Notes under the pieces: generated by a model
What the model was told of the DNA's origin: nothing
The model's database searches: none
The model's input: only the letters and a program-made list of their open reading frames with translations
NCBI GenBank assembly: GCA_024349245.1
Contig: JALDNG010000026.1
Span: 1,660,501 to 1,724,500, forward strand
Reading direction: 5' to 3'
Length of the DNA stretch: 64,000 nt
Origin: Neodontobutis hainanensis
Taxonomy: Eukaryota; Chordata; Actinopteri; Gobiiformes; Odontobutidae
Part shown: piece by piece, positions 49,572 to 60,543 of the stretch
Numbering within the stretch: position 1 is the first letter of the stretch
Layout of the letters: the number at the start of each line of letters is the position of its first letter
Program-made: the position numbers and the translations under genes

Positions 49572-52029
49572 CTAAGCAGAGATCATGCAGAGTTCACGAT
49601 TCTCTCGGCCATAGAGGAGGAAACCCACAGCGGTGCGTAGGTCCTCCAGCTCCAAGTTGGACAAGAAGCTCCTCTGTAGCTCTGCTTCAACTGTGTTCCC
49701 ACTGGGTCCACGACAGCCCTTGAGAAGGACCACAGCAGACTGACACAGCAGCCAATCAATAAGCTTTCTCATGCCTATGCTACCCTGACAGGAAAGAGCC
49801 TTATGTCCCCAGAGGCTGAGATGCAACATGTTACCAGCCACCCGAGCACTGGGGCGCTACAGAATAAACAAAACAGTGAGTATCAGTACAGTAGTATTAT
49901 CAATTAGACTACAACTAGACAAAACTCAAGCTTACCTTATTTGGGTTCCTTCTGAGAAGCAACTGAATAACTAACTGCGAATCAGCTGGGACACTAGAGG
50001 GAAGTGGGGGTAGCTCATACTCATAGTATTTTCTGCTCTCCAGACCCACTGCTCGATAGAATGGATTTTGTTGGCCAAATATCTCATAGGAGATGGCCCC
50101 TACAGCCCATGCATCAGCCTTGCTGTAGTCAATGACTACATCTGGTCCTGGAACTGCAGTAGCCACCTTTAACAAAAGTGAAATGGTTGAAAATTTAACA
50201 ATTTATTATTATTTAAAATTAGGTAAAGAAATGTGGTAGTATAAAGTGTGTAATACAGTCTGAACTTAAACACAGAAGAGCTAATGACTACCTCAGGCGC
50301 CATTAGGGAGGCATTCCCTCCTCTATTAACCCACATACTGTTGAATGACAGTTGTAGACTTGAATCTCTCTGGGTTAGGCAGCAACCAAAGTCAGTAATA
50401 ACCAATCTAGGGCAACCATCTGTGAGTATAAAAAAAAGAGCAAGTTTTTGTTGATGAAATGAAAGACTTCGCAAATTTATGAAGGAACAATCTTGTTTCT
50501 CTTTACCAGAATCAAACTCCGTGAGTACATTATCTGTTTTGAGATCTCTATGAGCCACACCCTGTCGACACAGGTGGTCAACCCCTTCAAGAAGCTGCAG
50601 CACCATCAAAGAGGCATGTCTGCGACTGGGTTTGGACACTTCCAAGTACTGTCGCAGTGTGCAGGGATAACTACATGCAGAAAAAAAAAATCATTGGAAT
50701 AGATTGATAATGTTGCTACATTTGGTATTATTTGGACAAATCTTAAAAACTACTTACTTCTTCATGACCAAAAATAGAGTGCGATTGTTGCCCAAACCAT
50801 GTGGGTTGAGCCTGGTTGGCAGAACATCTGGATATTCCTCCTGTGCACCTGGCAGCAATGGGACATCCGCAGTAAAAGCACGGTAAACTCTTATCACATT
50901 CGGGTGAGCTGACACCATTTTTGGCAGGATTCCAAATTGTCTGCAAAAGAAATAAGAAATGATACTCATGTCTTGCCTGCGCAAAGTAATGGAGAGGCAG
51001 TACATAAATAAATAAATAATAGTTGTGTATATTTCACTAACCCATCTAGATTTAAATGCTCGTTTTCCTTCTTTACAGCCATGGGACCAGCAGGCACCAG
51101 CTCCTGTGACATTGACTTCAATATAGCTTCACTGGATGATCCAGCCTGTTGACATATAGATGCACGGAAGTGATACACAAATACATTTTCATTCAAAGAT
51201 TAATAAAAGCTGCATTACACACCCCAAAATTCCACATCATTTTAATAGCCAATGGGAAGTTTCTCAGAGCACAACAAGTCAAAGAGCGAAGCCTGCACTG
51301 TTCATCTTCGTCCTCCTTAAGCTCCACCAAAGAGCATTTATGGTCTGTCTGCACAGGGGCAAACCGGTCAGCAGCCTCATACACTGCTGCATTTGAGCCT
51401 TTACCAATCTGGTTACCAATAAGGTAATCTTCAAGTTTGTATCCAGCAACAAATGGCTTTGGCGGGCCCTGAAATCTTTTCTTTCTAAAGACAGCCTGGA
51501 AAATACAAGACATTACTAAATGAAATGAAATGACAATAACAAAATAGACAGTTGCTGTGTAAATGCATTATAGTGTAAAATTAGTAAATAATTCTATTTA
51601 AAAACAAAAATTTCAATAATATAAATTCACCATTGTCGTCTCCCAGTTAATAGAAAGTGTAAATAGTGTTACCTGGATCTCCTGACAGGTGGCTGAACTC
51701 TTTCTGTCATCCTCAAGCTGCTGTTCAATTAGTCCAATACCAAGACCAAAAGCCAGAAACACGGCCCTGTTTCGCGAAGAACCACCGCCAAACCTCCTCC
51801 TAAAGCCGGTGGACTGGAGTTGGGCAGCCAGGCCCCTTAAAGAGGTACGATAATAGCGGTAACGAGACGGCAGGAAAGCCTGAGGCTGAACGGTGCGGAC
51901 CGACGGGCCTGCACGGAAGCGATCGGCTCGGAGCTTAGCTGCGACTCGACCACCAGTTTTGAGGAGGCCCAGTTGAAAGAATGACCGCCCCAACTCCAGG
52001 CCACGACTTATAGCGTGTTTTACGGACAT
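49572..52029 (-). CDS. pink1: PTEN-induced kinase 1 (PINK1), mitochondrial Ser/Thr kinase, complete
   Basis: There are eight exons: 51673-52029, 51223-51495, 51042-51145, 50758-50940, 50507-50670, 50292-50419, 49936-50166 and 49572-49856. They give 574 residues (human 581, also eight exons). PINK1 accumulates on damaged mitochondria and phosphorylates ubiquitin and Parkin to trigger mitophagy. The N-terminus is basic and Arg-rich (presequence) and is followed by the membrane segment RAVFLAFGLGIGLIEQQ at about residues 88-104. Kinase motifs are present: glycine-rich IGKGSNAAVYEA, the lysine in FPLAIKMMW, catalytic HRDLKTDN and DFG in ITDFGCC, followed by LMAPE. AGSSSEAIL keeps the equivalent of autophosphorylation site Ser228. 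The C-terminal region ends ENRELCMISA. The gene converges on alpha-tubulin with only about 0.7 kb between stop codons. Confidence 0.97.
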
Positions 52030-52210
52030 AATTTACCCCTAAAGGTAACTTCCCAAGTCGGGTCTAGCAGATACGTCGTAAACAATTTGAGCTGGTTACT
52101 GGAGAGCATGCGCAGACGGTGTCACGTGATCAAAGTAAAAATAACAACTCTACTTTGCTTCTTCTTTGGCAACATGTCTGTGAAGGTTCTCAGTCATCCA
52201 GGACATCTTG

Positions 52211-52263
52211 AAGAAAAGGGTTGAGTAAAAGCATCTGGATGCTTTTATTCAACCCCTTTCTTC
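52211..52263. repeat. Near-perfect hairpin (about 25-base arms) upstream of pink1
   Basis: The left arm at about 52211-52235 (AAGAAAAGGGTTGAGTAAAA, then GCATC) and the right arm from about 52238 (GATGCTTTTATTCAACCCCT, then TTCTT) are complementary with about two differences around a 2-base loop. The flanking GTGAAGGTTCTCAGTCATCC resembles GTGAAGGTTCTCTGTCATTG at about 39541. This suggests a dispersed repeat family with a fold-back end. Confidence 0.7.
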
Positions 52264-52279
52264 TTCTTTGGCTGATTAA

Positions 52280-53140
52280 ACTGATTCTGATTCTAATATA
52301 ATGTGTTATTAAAATGTGAAAGGGCAGTCAATCCAGAGTAAAATAACCTAAAAAATAACTTTAAAGTGCGATACCAGTCATAATCTGTTGAGCTCTATCT
52401 TAGGTATTTGGCATTCTGATTTAATTTTAACCACATGAATCGTATGTTAAGAATATTTATAATCACAAATGGCCACTTGTGGATTTCTACAGACCACTGC
52501 AACTGACATGCACCATAAATATATTCTATCCATCAACTTAGCTTAAGATTCAATTCATAATATAAAAGAAATATCTCAGAACTATGTTAGCATGTCCAAA
52601 ATTATAATAAAATATTTGTTTATTTTTGTTGTACCGTTCAAAAATTACAATTAGGAAAAGAAAAAGCAATAACATCATTACCAAAAAAAGTCTTAAAAGA
52701 AATATATATTTATATATAACTTTAACAACTCATTAACAACACTTTCCATTGCTCAGTTTGTTCCCTCTCAACACTGTAAAACTCCAGAACAAACCACTTG
52801 CTTGCATGTATTGTTTTATTAAAGACTTGATCATCCATGTCATGTATTTTATCATTAAAATGCTATTGAAATATATTGACTGACAACCCAGCATTGCTTA
52901 ATTACAACTTATAAATACAATAAATACAAGAAATAATACACACTGGCTTTATTTAGTTTTGAAATAGAAATAAAAACTAGTTTCTGTGTACACAGCAAAA
53001 AACTAAAATGACAATTTGTTACTTATTCTATATTCTGGGAGAAGTAAAACGTTTCAGGAAGAAATTGAACTCTACACTTGTGTGTTTAAATCAGGTGTTA
53101 ACATTAATGCATAAAGTATGTTGTGATTCTTAGTTGTGAT
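52280..53140. other. AT-rich intergenic DNA between pink1 and the trypsin-like gene
   Basis: No coding segment was recognised. The stretch is AT-rich with short poly-A and poly-T runs. On the minus strand AATAAA at 52948-52953 could serve the trypsin-like gene. Confidence 0.6.
52948..52953 (-). terminator. Candidate polyadenylation signal of the trypsin-like gene
   Basis: AATAAA on the minus strand about 190 bases beyond the stop codon. Another candidate lies further downstream near 52813, so the choice is uncertain. Confidence 0.4.
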
Positions 53141-53145
53141 TCATT

Positions 53146-54452
53146 TTACACATCATTTGCGATCACCCAATAAATCCAGTCAACATAGTTTCTCACTCTG
53201 GTGTAAACTCCAGGGAAGTAGGGGTTTGCACAGCTGATTCCCCAAGAGACAATTCCTTCAAGGAATCCATTGCACATAAGCGGTCCACCTGAGTCGCCCT
53301 GTGAAGCACCAAACCATCATCATAATATACATATATTCTATAATGTAAAGAATATATGTGAGTGGGCTATATTTGTATGCAATCATAGGTTGTATCTATA
53401 AGCCAATAAGATAATAAAACTGGTACCTGGCATGAATCTCTCCCACCAAATCGATAACCGGCACAAAGCATGTTGTTAGTGATTCTGCCCCAGTAGTAAT
53501 AACTGCATAATGGATTAATTTGTACATCCACAGCACGCAGTTCATCAGAGAGCTGCTGGCTGTATAAAGAGGTAACACCCCAGCCAATCACAGTGCACAT
53601 GTCATTAGTAAGAGCTGGAGTGGTTGCACGAGGCAGAACAGCTGGCTCTACATAGGCATTTATAATGGCCGGTTGACTCAGCTGTAACACAAAGCAGTGC
53701 TCATTAACGACACTGTCATGTGTGAAGAATCACCATTCATCATCATAGGACCTATTAGTCTGTAATATTTTATGTGCCTTATTTATGGCAATATTTGACT
53801 CTTACTTTTAGTAGCATGATATCATTGTTAAAAGTCTTGTAGTTAAAGTTGTGCAAGTATATTTTTGAAACATTGAAGATTTGCTCGTATCCTTCTTGAA
53901 TCCATAGATTGTGTTCACCAAAGACTATAACCATTGCGCTAGTCCTAAAGGAAAAAGCAGAAATAAAATACAGAGGTTTCTTTGAGTCTTTTTTGAACAC
54001 AAATTGGGGTTGTGCCAAAATATATTTTGTCATTACTCACGGTCTCCAGCAGTGGGCAGCAGATACCGCCCATTGATCATTGATTAAAGCGGCTCCACAG
54101 TAGGGTTTTGGGTCTCCTCCAAGTCCAGTTGCCTGGATGGATCCTTGATACGGGTGTGTATATGGTTTTACTACTAGACCCCCGATAATCCTCTGTGCAA
54201 GGGCATCTGTACATATTACAAATTAATAAGCACATGAAGAGTATTAGGATTTCATACAGCTTATGATAGCTCAGTTTTTCTTTCAATCTCTAAAAATGTC
54301 TGTGTAGCAGAAAGAAGTGTGAATAAAAACAATTCCCAAGTCTATAAAACTCTTTTTTTGTCAACATGCATAGATGATATGTAATTGAGGAACATACCTG
54401 ATATAGAATGAGCCAACAGGAACACAATAAGACATGTCTTAGGAAGAGCCAT
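53146..54452 (-). CDS. Secreted trypsin-like serine protease, complete
   Basis: There are five coding exons: 54398-54452, 54041-54206, 53806-53944, 53427-53681 and 53146-53298 (stop TAA). They give 255 residues. A signal peptide (MALPKTCLIVFLLAHSIS) is followed by a very short propeptide (DALAQR) and the mature start IIGG. The catalytic triad is His in SAAHC, Asp in NNDIMLLK and Ser in GDSGGP. Asp189 (in RDSCQGDSGG), Gly216 (SWG) and Gly226 (FPGVY) predict cleavage after Lys or Arg. Unlike digestive trypsinogens, the propeptide has no acidic enteropeptidase site. Cys22 and its usual partner Cys157 are both absent, leaving the remaining conserved Cys. It is a trypsin-family protease of unassigned name, divergent from the related gene at 61195. 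Confidence 0.93.
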
Positions 54453-54639
54453 TTAATCACGCTCCTGTTTTTTTGCCTAAAATTCATCAACGTGAAAAAC
54501 AGATCAAAATTGTAATCACTCCTGCCTGTCTCTTGGCTAAATGAAGAACTTACTTAAAAAATTAGTTAAATAGTTATTTGAAGATGTATTGTTTTGTCAG
54601 CTTTCATCACACTTTTTAAATCAGATATATGAGAATGTT

Positions 54640-54710
54640 AAGAGAGAGAGAAGAGAGAAGAAGAACTTTATTGTCCCCGTGGGGCAATTGGGTTTGCGGC
54701 ACAGTCTTAA
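54640..54710. repeat. Fragment of a dispersed repeat (TTGTCCCCG..GGGCAATT), copy 2
   Basis: It carries a GA-rich run, then AACTTTATTGTCCCCGTGGG and GCAATTGGGTTTGC. It lies within the presumed 5' intron of the trypsin-like gene. See copy 1 at 1940-2000. Confidence 0.5.
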
Positions 54711-54847
54711 AGTGTTAAAGACAATTACCAAAATAGTAAGGCTGTTATAAAAACAGTTGTATTATTACCACTACTCATCATTCCTTAAAGTCTGAGTGGA
54801 CTCAAAATATTATACATAATTTTAAATAAACAATATATTTAGCTTAC

Positions 54848-54880
54848 CTGAAGCCCAAACACAAAAATCTTCTCCAAGTG
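54848..54880 (-). promoter_or_regulatory. Probable non-coding first exon of the trypsin-like gene
   Basis: On the minus strand a strong donor (GGCTTCAG|GTAAGCT) ends a short exon at 54848. A TATA box lies upstream, so transcription probably starts near 54875-54880. Matching acceptors occur just upstream of the start codon (ATTTTAG at about 54479 or AAACAG at about 54469). The promoter spacing and splice sites agree, but no transcript evidence is available. Confidence 0.55.
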
Positions 54881-54904
54881 GAAAGGCAAAAGTTTATCTC
54901 TTGC

Positions 54905-54912
54905 CTTTTATA
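54905..54912 (-). promoter_or_regulatory. TATA box of the trypsin-like gene
   Basis: TATAAAAG on the minus strand (context CACTATAAAAGGCAAGAG) lies about 55-65 bases upstream of the splice donor at 54848 and about 450 bases upstream of the start codon. Strong TATA boxes are usual in genes of secreted digestive-type proteases. Confidence 0.65.
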
Positions 54913-54929
54913 GTGTAACTGTATCTCTG

Positions 54930-56539
54930 TGCTAATCTTTTGTTAATTTTTTTCTTTTCGTCTCGTTTTGTGCCGTGACCATTTCACACAGCAACAAAAA
55001 CTGACCTACTACAGACAATGCTACCGTGTTCTCATGTATTATGTGTGCTTCTAAACCTAGTCATTTTTCCCTCATCGTGAGACTCCCAGAAAAGGTGTGT
55101 CCTGTACACAATGGTCAAAAATGCACACAGGGGAAAAATGTAAATCTCTTGAGTAAATATGTTTGTGTTACTGTAATGGTTGAATCAAAAAGCCACACTG
55201 TAGAGAAAATACATTCCCGTTACAGAAATCAAAGTCTAGAAAGTTAAAATGTTTGAAAACAATTTATGGTCATTCAATTTAGGCACATTTTTGAGAGGAT
55301 TATATTTCAGTAATGGCACTTAAAACAAATTGTTACAATCACTTCAAATATAACTGTTAACTTTTTTGTCTCATACTCTTAAATATTGCCATTAAACAAT
55401 TGCAGTAAAAACTAAAATGTAACCTAGAAGTGGAATAGAGACTTTAATAGATAAAACACTAAAACTTAATTTCATTAACCACTAATGGTGATACTGTGTG
55501 AATAATTTAGTTACACCTATCTACAAACAGTAATATGTAATACTCAGCTACGGTATAAATGTAAACTTTCTTATTGTAAACATCCAGCTTACATTTGTTC
55601 CGTTTGTAGGGCGCATCTCCAAACATGGTTTCCAGTTCTTCTGGAGTGATGCATACAAGCAATTTATGGTGTTTTGTTTTGTTGTGTTTTGATTGTATGT
55701 TATAGTCTATAAGGAGGTAACAAACACACAGGATGCCCCTTGCCTGAAGCCAGAGCTGCCAGCTACACCTTTTCATTGACATTAACAATCCCTATTTCTC
55801 ATCTTTCATTCAAAAAAATAAAAAATATAAATCCTCTTTACGCCTCTCAGCCCTGCTGGAATTAAATCTTCCAACAAAGTGTGTTTAAGTGATTTATTTT
55901 CTACATAATTCCAATGCCTTTCCACACTGTTGGGACCATTATCTGTCTGTTATCTCTAACTCATGGACGTCATATTGAATTGGAACAGCAATAAAATTAA
56001 TTCTTTAAAAAAAAAAACACACATCCAGAATCATACTCAAACCTAAATTTGTTTTTTATTTTAGAATTAAATTTATTTTGTCCATTGAAGCCAAAAACAT
56101 ATTGTCTGTGCTTGACTATGAAGACATGAAAATGTTATGTACATGAATGCTTTTTCTGAAACTCTACATGTTTTGGACTTGGTCTATCATGGTACACTGC
56201 CTTTCATCCCTGGCTGCAAATTCTAAACTCATCACTGTGTTTTATATCATGTTGGCTAGACAGCCTTGTTTTTTAGAAGACTCATGCCTTGGTATCTTTT
56301 CATTTATAAATCAATTCTTTGGATGCTCCCTCTTATCTGCAAGGGTTCACAGAGCGAAGGAGCACAAGCAACTATACAGTCTGTGCTCACATTTACTCTG
56401 AATAAAGCTCGCACTGAACTGGTAAAGAAAGCTTTTAAGTTTGCTGACCTTGGAACAACCTGCAGAAAGATTTAAAGACAAAGGACTCGGTTTTATCTCA
56501 ACAATTTTAAATTGGTTTTAATTAATGTTGTTAATGTTA
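54930..56539. other. Intergenic region without recognised gene
   Basis: AT-rich DNA between the divergent trypsin-like genes. The minus-strand open frame at 55507-55788 contains an unusual string (CITPEELETMFGDAPYKRNK) but I could not link it to a known family or to flanking exons. No other coding signal was seen. Confidence 0.6.
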
Positions 56540-56913
56540 AGGGGTGCATATGGCAGAGTGGTTAGCACTCCTGCCTTACAGCAAGAAGGTCGTGAGTTCA
56601 AAACCAGGCCGACTCAAACATTCTTGGCCGACTCCGGTCTTTCTGTGAGGAGTCTGCATGTCCTCCACATGTTACTGTGGGTTCTCTCCGGGTACTCCAG
56701 CTTCCTCCCACCGTCCAAAGACATGCATGAATAGCATGTGTGAATGAATGTGAGAGTGAATGGTTGTCTGTCAATGTTTGTCTCTATGTCAACCCTGCGA
56801 CTAACTGGCCACTGTCCAGGTTGTACCCTGCCTCAGGCCCAAAGCTGCTGGGATAGGCTCCAGCCACCCGGGACCCCTAACGGGACAAAGCGGTAGAAAA
56901 TGAATGAATGTTA
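56540..56913 (+). mobile_element. Second SINE family with tRNA-like head and (GAAT)n tail, full-length copy
   Basis: It begins AGGGGTGCATATGGCAGAGTGGTTAGCACT (A box GGCAGAGTGGTTA), with the B-box-like GAGTTCAAAACC. The body includes TGCATGTCCTCCACATGTTA, CTTCCTCCCACCGTCCAAAG and GGGATAGGCTCCAGCCACCC. It ends CAAAGCGGTAGAAAATGAAT. This is a very common type of teleost interspersed repeat. Confidence 0.75.
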
Positions 56914-57699
56914 ATGCAGATTCTTGTACCTGTCATTGTTTTTAGCTGTTCCTTTATGGAACTGTAACCAACTATATTTATTTATTTATTTATTTAGTGT
57001 TTGAATGCTTGTTAAATTTTGTTGCAATGTAATTTCTAATTATACATTTGCCTCTTATATAGCCAAGACACTCTAAATCTATCTATCTATTTATCTAAAT
57101 TACTTTTTATCCTGGTTAAAGGTTTAAATAAATGGACATAAAAACATCTAGAGAAGCAGCATTTTTCTCTGCTTGGGGTTTAGTACTGTTTGTAGCAAAT
57201 TCAAAATTCTACACAACTTCATCTAGTGGTTCAAAGCATTATTGCAGGCTGACGGGAATAGCCTTTTTTTCTTGAAAATTATTGTACAACTTATTTTACA
57301 GGACATTTGTAACTCAAAGACGCTGACAAGATTTGGTGAAAGTGTAAAGTGATGCAGGACTGAGTCACGTCAGTTTGTGTTCGACAAGGAATAATCATGA
57401 TAGACGCACTGATATGGTGAACATCATTACAAAAACTGTAAGCTGAGATCATTGACACCTCTTTTACAATAGAATATCTGCTTACAGATCGATTAAGTCT
57501 TTTCCTAGAATTATACCCCCAGTTTTCCTTATGCTGATCTGTTATGACACTTTAGCTCCACCTACCCCCACCTGAAACGCCAACCTTGTAGTTTTTTGAG
57601 CAGTTCTGAAAAAAGTCTAAAGAAACCAAACATAAGTAAGAGCACTAGGGATTCACTATTTTGTAAATGACTCTAATAGATTATGTTGGATGACTAATT

Positions 57700-59780
57700 A
57701 CTTCCCTGCAGTAGACAGTATGGGCAACAGCCCCATTAAGGGAGCGCCCAACCACCCTGCGGTGACCCAACATGACAACGTCATCTGCAAAAAGCAGAGA
57801 CGAGTTCCGGTGGTCCCAAAGACGAACTCCCTCCACTGACTAAGGGCAGCCCCGCCAGAGTCCAACATGCACCACAAGTCTGACTTACTGCCGGCAATGC
57901 GAACAAACCGATCGTACATTGACTGAACAGCCCTTATGGCCCAGGACCCGGCGCCGCGGGGCACACAATGAATGCCTTCTCCAGATCCAAAAAACACATG
58001 ACTGGTTGTGCAAACTCCAATGCATCCTTTAGCACCCTGGATAGGGTATAGAGCAGGTCCACTGTTTCACGACCGGGACAAAAAACACATTTCTTGAATC
58101 TGAGGTTTGACTATCCGCCAAATTCTCCTCTCCAATACCCTGGCATAGACTTTCCAGGGTAGGCTGAGATCCCTCTGTAGTCCTTCTTAAAAAAGGGACC
58201 ACCACCCTGGTCTGCCAGTCCAGAGGTACTGTCCACAAATGGCCCCACAACATCCAGAAACTTGTGTGATTGACGAGTCCACCTCCGAGCCCTCAGGCCT
58301 CTGCTTCCTCAGTGGAAGACATGTCGGTGGGGTTGAGGAGATTCTCAAAGCATTCCTTCCACCCGCCAACAACATCCCCAGTGGACGTCAACAGATTCCC
58401 ACCTCCACTGTGAACAGTGGTGGCAGGGCACTGCATCCCTCCCCTTAGGCACCGGATGGTTTGCTGGAATTTCTTCAAGGCCGATCAATAGTCTCCATGG
58501 CCTCACCAAACTCCTCCCAAACCTGAGTGTTTGCCTCCACAACCACCTGGGCTGCAGTCCGCTTGGTATGCAGGTACCTATCAGCTGCCTCAGGAATCCC
58601 ATGAGCCAACCAGGCTCGATAGGTCTCCTTTTTCAGTTTACGGCATCCCTTACCTCCGATGTCCACCCCCGGGTTCAGTGGTTGCCGCCAATACAGGACC
58701 CGGAAACTTAACAGCCAGAGCTTCAAGCGTCCATGGCGACAATGGGGGTGGAGAACATGGTCCACTCAGACGCAGTGTCTCCAGCACCCCTTGGGATCTG
58801 GTCGAAGCTCTGCCGGAGGTGGAAACGCTCTGACAGGGGATTTGGCCAAACGTTCCCAACAGACCCTCACATTAAGTTTGGGTCTGCCGAGTCTATCCAG
58901 CTTCCTCCTTCACCATCGGATCCAACTCACCACCAGCTAATCCTAACGTAACATTTCACCCCTCTCTTCAGTGTCCAAGAAATATATCCGGTGGTCAGAT
59001 GAAACAACCACACAGTTGATCATCGACCTTCGGCCTAGGGTGTCTTGGTGCCACGTACTGTACACTGTTGTATACTCTTATACTTGAACATGGTTTTTGT
59101 TATGAACAAACTGGGACTATCATAGAAGTCCAATAACAGTGCGGGCGGCAGTAGCTCAGTGGGTAGAGCAGTCGTCCGTAAACCTGAAGGTAGGCGGTTC
59201 GATTCCCACTCTCCCCACAGTTCATACTGTCGTTGTGTCCTTGGGCAAGACACTTAACCCACCTTGCCTCCAGTGTCTGTAACACTGGTAATTACTGTAG
59301 AACAATGTAAGTCGCTTTGGATAAAAGTGTCAGCTAAATGAGTAAATGTAAATGTAAATAACAAAATACCACTCGGGTTCAGATCGGGAGGGCTGTTCCT
59401 CCCAATAACGCCCCTCCAGCTGTCACTGTCGCTGTCCATGTGAGTGTTGAAATCCCCCAGTATAACGAGTCCCTGGTCAGAAGACTTTCCAGTGATTGTG
59501 GGCCCACGGGAGGTCAACCCCACGTCGCTCCTGCGGGCAAGCCCCAACACCATGCCTGGCTCAAGGATGGGGCCTTGATTGCGCCATACCAACGTCACAG
59601 TCCTTGGCTTTACATTCTCCATAAGAGGGTTTGAACCCCTCTTTGTCTGGCCCATCAACTAGGACCTGTTTGCCTTTGGAGACCCTACCAATGGCATGTA
59701 GCTCCCGACAACATAGCTCCAAGGATCATTCAGGCACTCAAACCCCTCCACCAGAGGCCTGTACTGGGGAGCTGTTTGTG
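57700..59780 (-). mobile_element. Degenerate non-LTR retrotransposon (LINE) with endonuclease and reverse transcriptase fragments
   Basis: In minus-strand order, 59780-59364 carries an endonuclease-type segment (VILGDFNTHMDSDSDSW followed by RGVIGRN). A SINE interrupts at 59139-59356. The segment 59131-57700 carries linker and reverse transcriptase fragments, including RAWLAHGIPEAADRY, VWEEFGEAME, LDLEKAF and a FADD catalytic motif at about 57778-57802. Several frameshifts, stop codons and deletions break the reading, and part of the polymerase core after LDLEKAF is deleted. It is a dead copy. The LINE clade was not assigned. Confidence 0.8.
59139..59356 (+). mobile_element. tRNA-derived SINE copy 3, inserted into a LINE
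   Basis: The head is GGGCGGCAGTAGCTCAGTGG, the core TTGTGTCCTTGGGCAAGACA and the tail CGCTTTGGATAAAAGTGTCA, ending in GTAAATGTAAATGTAAAT. It is flanked by the 7-base direct repeat AATAACA (59132-59138 and 59357-59363). On the minus strand the LINE reading resumes directly across the insertion. Confidence 0.85.
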
Positions 59781-59960
59781 GTTCTATAAAAAGCCATAAT
59801 ATGATGAAACAAACCTTCTGTTTAATAAACACTGTAATACACTCTTATTATTAATTATCAAAGTTTGTTTTTATTAACAACAATCCATAACTTAACTCTC
59901 TGCAGTTGCTCCTGTCTGCTCCATCAGTGCTGAAGATTATCTTGGGAATAACTTATCTAT

Positions 59961-60143
59961 AGGGGTGCACGTGGCATAGTGGTTAGCAAGAGGATAGTGA
60001 GTTCAAACCCAAGCCGACCAACTCAAGTTGAGGAGTCTGCATGTCCTCCACATGTAAACTATGGGTTCTCTGTAAACCAGCTGGCCATTGTTAGGGCCCA
60101 AAGTTGCTGGGATGGGCTCCAATCACCCACAACCCCTAACTTT
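59961..60143 (+). mobile_element. Truncated, degenerate copy of the second SINE family
   Basis: It starts AGGGGTGCACGTGGCATAGT and shares GAGTCTGCATGTCCTCCACA and GCTGGGATGGGCTCCAATCA with the copy at 56540, but internal segments are deleted. A GCGGTAG near 60287 may be its displaced tail. Confidence 0.65.
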
Positions 60144-60293
60144 TTTCAGATCATCCATTTATGTTGATCGGTATGTCCTTTTGTCTTTTGTCACCTTTTT
60201 TCCAGGGAATGTGAGAACTGTGAAGAAGCTACAGTGTGCACCAGCGATGACAACGCTGGGACTAGGGACTGGGTCGTGTGGAAAAAAGCGGTA

Positions 60294-60543
60294 GTTAATA
60301 ATAATAATAATCTTTATTTTTATATAGCGCTTTTCCACCTACTGTAGTAGGCACTCAAAGCGCTTTACACACATTAAACTATTACCAGTGTTACAGAACT
60401 TCACTGGAGGCAATGTAGGTTAAGTGTCTTGCCCAAGGACACAACGACAGAATGCGGGGGATAGCGGGATGTTATGATGATCGATCCTCCAACCGCCGGT
60501 CGAAGGACGGCCGCTCTACCCACTGAGCTATACTGCCACCCAG
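60294..60543 (-). mobile_element. tRNA-derived SINE copy 4 (GCGC-type tail), minus orientation
   Basis: Read on the minus strand, the head is GGTGGCAGTATAGCTCAGTG, the core TTGTGTCCTTGGGCAAGACA, and the tail CGCTTTGAGTGCCTACTACA, ending AAAAGCGCTATATAAAAATA and then a (TTA)n run. The tail matches copy 1 and not copies 2 and 3. Confidence 0.8.

Noticed and set aside
56545..56620. Possible tRNA gene (GGCAGAGTGGTTAGCA with a B-box-like site)
   Set aside because: It is the head of a second SINE family; a related truncated copy is at 59961, and the cloverleaf is incomplete.
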